Positions 8,694-17,610 of a stretch of DNA of 64,000 bases are shown in pieces; position 1 is the stretch's first letter, and each line of letters starts with the position of its first letter. This DNA comes from Staphylococcus sp. MI 10-1553 (GTDB taxonomy: Bacteria; Bacillota; Bacilli; Staphylococcales; Staphylococcaceae). Below the pieces are notes generated by a model that made no database searches, was not told where the DNA came from, and worked only from the letters and a program-made list of their open reading frames with translations. Made by a program: the position numbers and the translations under genes. The stretch covers positions 2,728,001-2,792,000 of the forward strand of contig NZ_CP048279.1 in NCBI RefSeq assembly GCF_010365305.1, written 5' to 3'.

Positions 8694-10151
8694 TTATATA
8701 AAAACTTTTCCAGCTATGTAGCGGTGCACTGATTGCGCGACTTCACGGCCTTCTTTAATAGCCCAAACAACGAGACTTTGACCGCGTCGTGCATCTCCTG
8801 CTACAAAATATTTTGACTGATTGGTACGATAATCTTTTGTGTCCGCCACAATTTTTTGACGCTCTACTTTTAACTGCAACGCGTGTGCCAATGGTGATTT
8901 TACACCTTCAAAGCCAATCGCAAGCAAGACCAGGTCAGCCGGAATAAAAATTTCTCGATCATCCCCTACAATAGTACCGTCAGCATGATCACGTTGGACT
9001 TGCGCATAAATACCACGGACATCCCCTAACTCATCGACATCGAAGCGCATCGTTTGAATACCATATGCACGGGGTTCTTGACCATATTTCGCTTCATATT
9101 CTTGGTGGGCATAGTCTTTTTTCAATACAGGTTGTGCGAGCGGCCAGCTATAGTTAAATTCAAAGCTTTCAGGTTTACGTGCTTTCCGGTTGAATTGAAT
9201 AATTGATTCGCAACCATCACGCAATGCTGTCGCAACACAGTCAGCCCCTGTATCACCGTCACCAATGACCACGACTTTTTTACCTTGAGCCGAAATCGTT
9301 TGCGTATCCGTTTCATTCAATAACAATTGCGTTTGTTCAGTCAGATAATCCATCGCAAAATGAATACCGCGACCCATACGACCTTCTAACGGCAAGTCAC
9401 GCGGCTTTTCTGCACCTGTACAAACGACGACGGCATCATACGTCTCATCCAGTTCACTTTTACTCACATCTTTACCAATTTCTACATTACAATTAAAAGT
9501 AATACCTGCTTCTTCTAATAAACGAATACGTCGAAACACAACTCCTTTATCGAGTTTCATATTCGGAATACCATAAGTCAGTAAGCCACCTGGTTTGGCA
9601 TTTTTCTCATAAACTACGACTTGATATCCTAATGCATTCAACTCTTCCGCTGCAGCTAATCCTGCAGGGCCACTCCCGATAATCGCTACTTTTTCATCAC
9701 GACGTTCTGAAGGGATTCTTGGCTTCACCCATCCTTGTTCAAACGCTTCGTCAATAATGGTTCTTTCAATCCCTTTAATAGCTACAGATTCACGGTTAAT
9801 TTTCATGACACATGATGCTTCACACGGAGCTGGACAAATATAACCTGTAAAGTCCGGAAAATTGTTCGTCTCCGCTAAACGTTCGTATGCCATTTTAAAG
9901 TCACCGCGATACACTAAATCATTCCATTCTGGGATATAGTTACCGAGCGGACAGCCTACTGTTTCACGTTCGACCATTTCACCCACTTGGCAAAATGGCG
10001 TTCCACAATCCATGCACCGTGCCCCTTGTTGTTGTGCATCTTCTTGTGAGAAACGTGACTGATATGCCTCATAGTGATTAATGCGTGTCTCTAGAGGCAT
10101 TTCTGCGAGCTTTTGTTTATCATATTTCATAAAACCTTTAAATTCACCCAT
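8694..10151 (-). CDS. gltD: Glutamate synthase (NADPH) small subunit
   Basis: The 485-residue FAD/Fe-S subunit takes electrons from NADPH and passes them to GltB. Two cysteine clusters lie in the amino-terminal ferredoxin-like domain (about 46, 49, 54, 67 and about 106, 110, 114). The FAD-binding GxGxxG segment is VAIIGSGPAGLAAAEE (about 155-170) and the NADPH site is VVVIGDGDTGADC. Length is standard. The ATG at 10151 has AAAGGAGG upstream. It follows gltB by 12 bases in one operon. Confidence 0.96.
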   Translation of the reverse strand: MGEFKGFMKYDKQKLAEMPLETRINHYEAYQSRFSQEDAQQQGARCMDCGTPFCQVGEMVERETVGCPLGNYIPEWNDLVYRGDFKMAYERLAETNNFPDFTGYICPAPCEASCVMKINRESVAIKGIERTIIDEAFEQGWVKPRIPSERRDEKVAIIGSGPAGLAAAEELNALGYQVVVYEKNAKPGGLLTYGIPNMKLDKGVVFRRIRLLEEAGITFNCNVEIGKDVSKSELDETYDAVVVCTGAEKPRDLPLEGRMGRGIHFAMDYLTEQTQLLLNETDTQTISAQGKKVVVIGDGDTGADCVATALRDGCESIIQFNRKARKPESFEFNYSWPLAQPVLKKDYAHQEYEAKYGQEPRAYGIQTMRFDVDELGDVRGIYAQVQRDHADGTIVGDDREIFIPADLVLLAIGFEGVKSPLAHALQLKVERQKIVADTKDYRTNQSKYFVAGDARRGQSLVVWAIKEGREVAQSVHRYIAGKVFI

Positions 10152-10163
10152 AATGAGCCTCCT

Positions 10164-13100
10164 TTAGTACACAGCAATCGGTTCCGCTTGTGCCACTTTA
10201 TCTATATTTTGATCATCATTAAATGCGGCTAATAACGCTTCGTCTTGTGATGCACGTTGTTGCTGATGATAATGAATTTTTTGAACCATTTGCTTATAAT
10301 CTTTCGGAATGACTTTGACACATTGCTGTAACTGCGCCTCAAAATCAGCTAAAATCACTGCTGCTTTTTGACTTTCTGTATAAGCGAGGTGACGTTCCAA
10401 CATGCCTTTTAACATTCCTTTTTCCGCTTCATCCTCAACAACATCAAAATCTAATGTTGCAAGTTGATTGTGCGCTTTAAACTGTTCAACATCTGAAGGG
10501 AACGCGTAACACACACCACCACTCATACCTTGTCCAAAGTTTTTGCCGACATCACCTAATATGACGACACGCCCGCCTGTCATATATTCAAGACCATGAT
10601 CACCGACACCTTCAACGACAACTTGTACGCCACTATTACGGATACAGAAACGTTCACCAGCACGTCCATTTATATACGCTTCACCTTTCGTCGCACCATA
10701 GAAACAAACATTGCCGACAATGATTTCGTCTTCACGTGCGACATTGGGTGCATTGACGACAATTTTACCGCCAGATAATCCTTTACCCACATAGTCATTC
10801 GCATCACCAGTATGATGTAGCGTCAATCCTTGTGGCATCCATGCGCCTAAACTTTGACCGGCATGCCCGTGTGTTTCTGCCACAATCGTATCTGTTGGCA
10901 AGCCATTCAAGCCGTGTGCGCGCGTGATTTCACTACCTGTAATGACACCGACGTTACGCTGTTCATTACCTACTTCGAACTGACCTTTAAAGTGACTGCC
11001 TGCTTGAATATGCGCTTGCGTTGCTGGTAATAACGTCGTCAAATCAAAGCCATATTCGAGACCGTGACGCTGTTCAATCTCTTTTGTACGTGGACCATCA
11101 TGTTGATAAAGCAAGTTTTCTAACTTCATTTCACGTGCTTTTGGATGATGATAGGCAACAGCTGAACGTTTCAGTAAATCTGTACGTCCGACAAGCTCAT
11201 CGACTGTACGAATACCGAGTTCTGCCATAATTTCACGCAATTCCTCGGCTACGAAATGCATATAATTCACCACATGTTGCGCTTTACCTGTGTATAATTT
11301 ACGCAAGTCACCATTTTGTGTGGCAATACCGACTGGACATGTATCTTTATGACAGACACGCATCATAATACAACCTAAGACGACTAACGGTGCTGTCGCA
11401 AAACCGAATTCTTCCGCACCTAACATACATGCATATGCGACATCTTTACCTGTCAATAACTTACCATCTGTTTCCAAACGGACACGTGAACGTAAATCAT
11501 TCATCATGAGCGTTTGATGTGTTTCTGCAAGACCGAGCTCCCATGGTAATCCTGCATGCTGAATACTCGTTTTCGGTGACGCACCTGTTCCGCCATCGTA
11601 ACCACTAATGACGATTTTATCTGCAAATGCTTTCGCAACCCCTGCCGCAATCGTGCCGACACCTGATTTAGATACGAGTTTCACGGTAATGTCTGCATCG
11701 CGATTGACATTTTTCAAGTCATGAATCAATTGGGCTAAGTCTTCAATCGAATAAATATCGTGATGTGGGGGCGGCGAAATCAAGCCAATTCCTGGTGTTG
11801 AACCACGCACCTCCGCAATCCATGGATACACTTTACTGCCTGGCAACTGTCCGCCTTCCCCTGGTTTAGCACCTTGAGCAACCTTGATTTGAATCTCTTT
11901 CGCATGTTGTAAATAATGACTCGTTACACCAAAACGGCCTGAAGCCACTTGTTTGATCGCACTTTTGAAGTCGCGTCCATCTGCTTGCGGTTCATAGCGT
12001 GATAAAGCTTCTCCACCTTCACCGCTATTGCTTTTACCGCCGAGTTGGTTCATCGCTTCCGCTAATGTTTGATGCGCTTCTTGTGAAATTGAGCCGTAAC
12101 TCATCGCCCCGGTTTTAAAGCGTTTCACAATTTCCTCAACCGGTTCGACTTGTGCAATATCGATGGCCTGTTGTGATTTGAAAGCAAATAAGTCTCGAAT
12201 ATGGCTGCTCGTATGGTCGTTCGCTACTTTAGAAAATGCTTTAAACTGTGCATAATCATTATCGCGACACGCATGTTGGAGTAACCGAATCGTTGTTGGA
12301 TTAAATGTATGATGTTGACCTTGTTGACGCCATTGGAATGTACTTCCTGGGTTTAACGTGTCACCTTTAATTGTTTGGCGCGCCTTGTTTTCGGCATCTA
12401 ATGTTTCAATGGAGATACCCGATAATTTAGAAGTTGTGCCCGTGAAATAGTCGTCAATAACTGATTCTGACAACCCTACCGCTTCAAAGATTTGTGCCCC
12501 TTGGTAACTTTGAACCGTAGAGATACCCATTTTCGCCATCACTTTAATCAGTCCCTCTGATAAAATGGCGTTGTAACGCGCGACATTATCGGCCACTACA
12601 CCGTCTAATCTACCGCGCTCTGTCAATTGTGCAATCGTTTGTTGTGCAAGATACGGAATGACTGCATTCGCACCGTAACCGACTAAACAAGCGAGGTGAT
12701 GGACTTCCCGTGTTTCACCAGAACTTGCGACGATACTCGTTTGCATCCGTAAATTTTCACGAATTAATAATTGATGAATATGACTCACTGCTAATAAAAT
12801 CGGCATCGCATACTGGTTTACTTCGGTCACGTCACTATCATTCAACACAATGATTTCTGCCCCTTGACGTACCGCTTTGACGACCGCTTTTCCTAAGTTA
12901 TCTAGCGCCTCTTTTAATCCATTTGTGTAACCTGTCGAAAACTCTGCTAGCGTAAAGCCTTCTTGTCCGATGACGTCTAATTGTGCCGGTGTCAACACAG
13001 GATGTTTGAGTTGAACCCGCTTGAGGACATCTGGCCCAGGTTCGAGCAAGTTGCCTTCTTTACCTAAATAACTTAATTCACTCGTTACAATTTTTTCACG

Positions 13101-14669
13101 ATATGCATCAATCGGTGGGTTCGTCACTTGTGCAAAGAGTTGTTTGAAATAGTTAAACAGTGACTCAGGTTGCTCACTGAGTACAGCTAGTGGCGCGTCA
13201 TAACCCATTGCCCCAATAGGATCTTTGCCACCCGTAACGAGTTCAGTTAAATATTTGTCCAACTCTTCTTTCGTATAGCCAAAGCGTTGTTGCATTTTAA
13301 GAACATGGTCTACAGTGACAGGTCCACCTGCATAAGGGACCGCTTCTAAATCGGGCTTGTGCTGATATGTTTCCAACCATTCCAAATACGGTTGCTGCTC
13401 TGCAATCGCGGTTTTCAATTCATGGTTTTCGATGACTTTATGTTGATTAAAGTCGACAAGCAATAGCTTACCTGGATTCAGTTGCCCTTTAAATACAACA
13501 TCTGCTTCGTCTACATCCACGACACCGACTTCTGATGAAAAGACGATTTCATTTCGTTTCGTAATCGTATAACGGCCTGGTCGCAAGCCATTTCGATCGG
13601 TCAAAGCCCCTAACTTGTCACCATCACAGAACGAAATCATTGTCGGTCCATCCCACGGCTCCATTAAATAGCTATAAAATTCATAAAATGCGCGTACTTT
13701 CGGATCATTACTTTCGTTATACAACCACGGTTCTGGAATGAGTAACATCGCTGCTTGTTCAGGAGACATCGCTAAACTTAAAAACTCTAACGCATTGTCC
13801 ACAATTGCCGAGTCACTGCCCGATTCATCCAACACTTGATGCACCTTATGTTGCTCCTCGCCGAAAATCGTTTCAATTAAGCGGCGTTGACGGGCACGCA
13901 TCCAGTTCACATTACCTTGAATCGTATTAATCTCACCATTATGCATGAGCAAGCGGTTTGGATGTGCACGCTCCCAACTTGGAAATGTATTCGTACTAAA
14001 ACGCGAGTGTACCGAACCAAATTTCGATACGTAGGACGGATGTTGTAAATCGACATATAATGATTTAATTTGGTCTGAACGCAACCACCCTTTATAGACA
14101 ATGGTACGTGTCGATAAACTCGTAAAATACAATGCTAACTGTGTACTTTCACCATATTTTTCGATTTGTTTACGCGCAAGGTACAATGCACGCTTAAAGT
14201 CTGCAGCGCTATCATTCACAACGAACATTTGTTGAATGACCGGCATCGTTTCTGCCACATGCGGTGCGAGACACGTCACGTCGACCGGCACTTGACGATA
14301 ACCGATTACACGCAATCCTTCTCCTTCAAATGTTGATGCAATTGCCGCTTCATGTTTTGTGTCAGAAATCATGACGTTGGCAAACAACATGCCTACCGCA
14401 TAGTCACCTTCAGCTGGCAAATCAAAATCAGTGACTTCCGAGAAATATTGATAAGGCACTTCTGTCATAATGCCTGCACCATCACCTGTTATACCATCTG
14501 CACCGATACCTCCACGGTGATCGAGACGGCGTAACATTTCTAAAGACTTTTCCACAATCTCATGAGAACGTTCATTATTCATATTCGCGTAAAATCCAAT
14601 CCCACACGCATCATGTTCTTCACGACTGTCATAAAGTCCGATTTTGGAATTTAAATAATTATTAGACAT
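10164..14669 (-). CDS. gltB: Glutamate synthase large subunit
   Basis: The 1501-residue enzyme makes two glutamates from glutamine and 2-oxoglutarate. A short propeptide ends before Cys22 (EEHDACGIGF), the amidotransferase nucleophile exposed by cleavage. The FMN-binding synthase domain carries the 3Fe-4S cysteines in CIMMRVCHKDTCPVG, and the carboxyl beta-helix domain (GERFCIRNSG...GGRVVILG) is complete. I prefer the ATG at 14669, eight bases after GAGAGGTG, over the GTG three codons earlier. The operon is divergent from gltC, which probably activates it. Confidence 0.96.
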   Translation of the reverse strand: MSNNYLNSKIGLYDSREEHDACGIGFYANMNNERSHEIVEKSLEMLRRLDHRGGIGADGITGDGAGIMTEVPYQYFSEVTDFDLPAEGDYAVGMLFANVMISDTKHEAAIASTFEGEGLRVIGYRQVPVDVTCLAPHVAETMPVIQQMFVVNDSAADFKRALYLARKQIEKYGESTQLALYFTSLSTRTIVYKGWLRSDQIKSLYVDLQHPSYVSKFGSVHSRFSTNTFPSWERAHPNRLLMHNGEINTIQGNVNWMRARQRRLIETIFGEEQHKVHQVLDESGSDSAIVDNALEFLSLAMSPEQAAMLLIPEPWLYNESNDPKVRAFYEFYSYLMEPWDGPTMISFCDGDKLGALTDRNGLRPGRYTITKRNEIVFSSEVGVVDVDEADVVFKGQLNPGKLLLVDFNQHKVIENHELKTAIAEQQPYLEWLETYQHKPDLEAVPYAGGPVTVDHVLKMQQRFGYTKEELDKYLTELVTGGKDPIGAMGYDAPLAVLSEQPESLFNYFKQLFAQVTNPPIDAYREKIVTSELSYLGKEGNLLEPGPDVLKRVQLKHPVLTPAQLDVIGQEGFTLAEFSTGYTNGLKEALDNLGKAVVKAVRQGAEIIVLNDSDVTEVNQYAMPILLAVSHIHQLLIRENLRMQTSIVASSGETREVHHLACLVGYGANAVIPYLAQQTIAQLTERGRLDGVVADNVARYNAILSEGLIKVMAKMGISTVQSYQGAQIFEAVGLSESVIDDYFTGTTSKLSGISIETLDAENKARQTIKGDTLNPGSTFQWRQQGQHHTFNPTTIRLLQHACRDNDYAQFKAFSKVANDHTSSHIRDLFAFKSQQAIDIAQVEPVEEIVKRFKTGAMSYGSISQEAHQTLAEAMNQLGGKSNSGEGGEALSRYEPQADGRDFKSAIKQVASGRFGVTSHYLQHAKEIQIKVAQGAKPGEGGQLPGSKVYPWIAEVRGSTPGIGLISPPPHHDIYSIEDLAQLIHDLKNVNRDADITVKLVSKSGVGTIAAGVAKAFADKIVISGYDGGTGASPKTSIQHAGLPWELGLAETHQTLMMNDLRSRVRLETDGKLLTGKDVAYACMLGAEEFGFATAPLVVLGCIMMRVCHKDTCPVGIATQNGDLRKLYTGKAQHVVNYMHFVAEELREIMAELGIRTVDELVGRTDLLKRSAVAYHHPKAREMKLENLLYQHDGPRTKEIEQRHGLEYGFDLTTLLPATQAHIQAGSHFKGQFEVGNEQRNVGVITGSEITRAHGLNGLPTDTIVAETHGHAGQSLGAWMPQGLTLHHTGDANDYVGKGLSGGKIVVNAPNVAREDEIIVGNVCFYGATKGEAYINGRAGERFCIRNSGVQVVVEGVGDHGLEYMTGGRVVILGDVGKNFGQGMSGGVCYAFPSDVEQFKAHNQLATLDFDVVEDEAEKGMLKGMLERHLAYTESQKAAVILADFEAQLQQCVKVIPKDYKQMVQKIHYHQQQRASQDEALLAAFNDDQNIDKVAQAEPIAVY

Positions 14670-14699
14670 TTCTGACACCTCTCTTTAGTAATAATTCAA

Positions 14700-14766
14700 C
14701 TATATAGCAAAGCGATTTATCACATCAATATATACTTGAGATGAAATCTATCTAATTTTGAGATAA
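14700..14766. promoter_or_regulatory. gltB-gltC intergenic region with GltC-type box
   Basis: The near-palindrome ATCTAATTTTGAGAT (14750-14764) resembles the LysR-type box of Bacillus GltC (ATCT...AGAT). A further GAGAT/ATCT pair lies beside it at 14738-14749. For gltB the minus strand offers TTGATG-N18-TATAGT. The arrangement suggests that GltC bound here both represses itself and activates gltBD, as described for Bacillus. Confidence 0.5.
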
Positions 14767-14791
14767 TATAAATAGAAAGAGGTGGAATGGT

Positions 14792-15670
14792 ATGGAATTG
14801 AAACAACTCAAATACTTTGTCGAAGTCGCAAAACGTGAACATATTTCTGAAGCTGCACTCGAATTGAATGTCGCACAATCTGCAATAAGCCGTCATATCC
14901 ATAATTTAGAAAACGAACTCGAAACATCATTGTTTTATCGACGTGGCCGCAACGTATTTTTAACCGCAGAAGGCAAACAGTTGCTTGAATATGCGCAACA
15001 AATTCTCGAGCAAGTCGATCTCACCTTGTCGCAGTTTCAAACTCAAGTACAACAGCAGCAGAGCGTGTTCACTATCGGTTATGTGGATGGCTCGATTGGA
15101 CAAATCTTACCGCAAGTGTTACAGACAATTGAAAATGAGCTATCCTTGTCACTCATTCCTACATTGTTAGATGAACACGAGACATTACAAGCGTTGCAAG
15201 CACAAGAAATTGATTTTGCACTGACGACTGCCACAACAACTGATCCTACATTTGAAGTGGTACCTCTATTGGAAGAAACGTACGTCTTATATGGAGACTT
15301 ACACGCGCCAATGATGAACGTGCCGAACCCACCGTTATCTCATATATTGAAACAACCGTTATACTTACTCGAACCGATACCTACAGACTTCAAAACGTAT
15401 TTGATGACGCATGCCGACAAGCCTGTACGCGTCTTGAATCAAGAACAATTCGGACGCTTTATTTTACGCAATCAAAAAGGCTTCGTACTTGCACCAACGT
15501 ACGTCAACTTATATAGTCAAAATCAACAATGGAAAAAGATTTCATTGTCACATACAGATTTCAAAAAAACGTTACGTCTCATTTATCGACGAGATTTACA
15601 AAAACCATTACGTGATGAAGTGATCCAAATCATTATGACACATATACAACAACGTTCGGTTTATCATTAA
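14792..15670 (+). CDS. gltC: LysR-family regulator of glutamate synthase
   Basis: A 292-residue LysR regulator. The helix-turn-helix is MELKQLKYFVEVAKREHISE to about 60 (AALELNVAQSAISRHIHNLE), and the effector-binding domain follows. It is encoded divergently from gltB with 122 bases between, the standard position of gltC. In Bacillus the protein activates gltAB when 2-oxoglutarate is plentiful. RBS AGAGGTG precedes the ATG. Name assigned by context. Confidence 0.9.
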   Translation: MELKQLKYFVEVAKREHISEAALELNVAQSAISRHIHNLENELETSLFYRRGRNVFLTAEGKQLLEYAQQILEQVDLTLSQFQTQVQQQQSVFTIGYVDGSIGQILPQVLQTIENELSLSLIPTLLDEHETLQALQAQEIDFALTTATTTDPTFEVVPLLEETYVLYGDLHAPMMNVPNPPLSHILKQPLYLLEPIPTDFKTYLMTHADKPVRVLNQEQFGRFILRNQKGFVLAPTYVNLYSQNQQWKKISLSHTDFKKTLRLIYRRDLQKPLRDEVIQIIMTHIQQRSVYH

Positions 15671-15682
15671 GGAGAATGATTT

Positions 15683-16792
15683 ATGAAGCAACTTTCGAAA
15701 AAAACAAACACCATCGTCATCGTGGTGAGTATCATCGTAGCGATTTGTGCGATTGTATTCACACGTTTGAATAGTTCGTTTTATCATATCCCGCTCGGTG
15801 AAGTGACGAAAATTGAAAGTCATCACCAAGAAAAATCAGTGGATGAACAACATAATCAAGATGTGAAATATAAAGACGTGTTACAAGTCACATTGTTAAA
15901 TACGAAACAACAAGGCGACACCCTTCATGTTGAACACCGATATAACGCTTCGAAAGCTGAAGAACAAGCGTATCAACCTGGTGATAAAGTTCTACTGCAC
16001 AAAGGGAAAAACCAAAAAGATACATATATTATTGAGAAAAAACGCGATACCGTACTCGTTACAGTCATCAGCGCGTTCTTTATCGCATTACTCATTGTCG
16101 GACAACGGATTGGACTTCAATCCATCCTATCACTCGTCATTAACGCGCTTGCCATTTTGTCGGCCATTAGTTTGTATCACGCGTATCCGCAACTGAATCT
16201 ATTTTTATTAATGAGTCTCGCAATCATTATTGCGACTATTTTAACACTTTGGCTCGTCATTGGTTGGTCGATGCGTACGATTGTGACCATTGTCAGCACA
16301 TTACTCGGCACGTTCATTTGTATTTTTATCGCATGGAGTGTCATCGGTTTAACACACGGGCACGGGATTAAATATGAAACAATGAGCTTTCTCACGATTC
16401 AACCTAGAACCGTATTCCTTACTTCCGTCATGGTCGGGACACTTGGTGCAGTGATGGATGTCGCCATTACGATTTCAAGTGGCATGTATGAAGTGTTGCA
16501 GCGCTCGCCACATATTTCAATGCAACGGTGGGTGCTAGCAGGTCATAACATCGGTCGCGACATTATGGGGACGATGACGAACATTTTATTATTCTCATAT
16601 CTTGCAGGAAGTTTACCGATGCTCTTACTTTATTTAAAAAATGGCAACACACTCACTTACAGCATGAGCATGAATTGGTCATTAGAACTTTCCCGGGCAA
16701 TTACAGGCGGGATTGGCATCGTCTTAACTATCCCACTGACCATTTTTCTCATGCGTTTGTGGTTAAGCCTACGAGGAGGTGCAGCACGATGA
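15683..16792 (+). CDS. YibE/F-family membrane protein, first of two
   Basis: A 369-residue protein with one amino-terminal membrane segment (about 10-30), an extracellular beta-rich region to about 125 and then seven or eight hydrophobic segments. The stretch TLGAVMDVAITISSGMYEV is typical of the YibE/F family. Function in staphylococci is unknown to me; a transport role is only a guess. It starts 12 bases after gltC and overlaps the next gene by 4 bases (ATGA), so the two products probably act together. Confidence 0.8.
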   Translation: MKQLSKKTNTIVIVVSIIVAICAIVFTRLNSSFYHIPLGEVTKIESHHQEKSVDEQHNQDVKYKDVLQVTLLNTKQQGDTLHVEHRYNASKAEEQAYQPGDKVLLHKGKNQKDTYIIEKKRDTVLVTVISAFFIALLIVGQRIGLQSILSLVINALAILSAISLYHAYPQLNLFLLMSLAIIIATILTLWLVIGWSMRTIVTIVSTLLGTFICIFIAWSVIGLTHGHGIKYETMSFLTIQPRTVFLTSVMVGTLGAVMDVAITISSGMYEVLQRSPHISMQRWVLAGHNIGRDIMGTMTNILLFSYLAGSLPMLLLYLKNGNTLTYSMSMNWSLELSRAITGGIGIVLTIPLTIFLMRLWLSLRGGAAR

Positions 16793-17562
16793 ATGCCATT
16801 GTCATACTCGGTTTGATTCTTTTCATACTGATGTTCATATTTGGCGGTAAAACAGGACTCGTTTCATTTTTAACATTATTTTTAAACTTTATCATTTTGT
16901 TTATTACAGTACTCGCCATTGTTTTTGGCGCACCTATTTATGTTGTCACATTCATTTTTTGTATTATTGTTTCGATGATCAACCTGTTTTTACTCAATCG
17001 CTTTAATACAAAGACTTTAGCTGCATTTATCGCGAGTATGGTCACGACATTATTAATGATTATCGCCGTTTACCTATCTGTGCATTGGGGACATCTGCAA
17101 GGTTTCACCCAAGAAGAACAAGACGAAACTTATATCTTTTCATTAAATATTGGGATTGATATGGAGCAGTTTATGATTTTCACTGTTCTACTCGCCGTCA
17201 TTGCAGCAGTGATTGACTTAGCGATTACGATTAGCTCACCTGTATTCGAGTTACACGAGACGAACCCCTCATTATCCGAACGCGAATTGTTTCATTCAGG
17301 GATGCGCGTCGGTCGAGAAATTTTAGCGACGTCCGCGAACACGATTTATCTCGCATTAATTGGGGGTTCGATGACAATTGTCTTTTGGTTTTTCAACTTG
17401 CATTACAGTTTCGGCCATATGCTCAACGCCAAATTATTTGCACAAGAAGTCATTACGATTGCTTTAGGTGGGATTGCCATTGCAGTCTGTATTCCGATTA
17501 CGGCTATAATAACGGCTTGGCTTGCGAAACATCGTCATCAACTCCCTTTTCATCTGGACTGA
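16789..17562 (+). CDS. YibE/F-family membrane protein, second of two
   Basis: A 257-residue protein, MNAIVILGLILFILMFIFGG..., with about seven membrane segments and the same family core, AAVIDLAITISSPVFELHE, as its neighbour but without the extracellular domain. The ATG at 16789 lies in the stop codon of the upstream gene and has GAGGAGGTG before it. The pair looks like a heteromeric membrane complex of unknown role; a UvrA paralogue follows 48 bases later. Confidence 0.8.
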   Translation: MNAIVILGLILFILMFIFGGKTGLVSFLTLFLNFIILFITVLAIVFGAPIYVVTFIFCIIVSMINLFLLNRFNTKTLAAFIASMVTTLLMIIAVYLSVHWGHLQGFTQEEQDETYIFSLNIGIDMEQFMIFTVLLAVIAAVIDLAITISSPVFELHETNPSLSERELFHSGMRVGREILATSANTIYLALIGGSMTIVFWFFNLHYSFGHMLNAKLFAQEVITIALGGIAIAVCIPITAIITAWLAKHRHQLPFHLD

Positions 17563-17610
17563 GCTTCAAGCCGAGTGAAAAAGGGTACAATGTGAACGAG
17601 GTGAATTTAT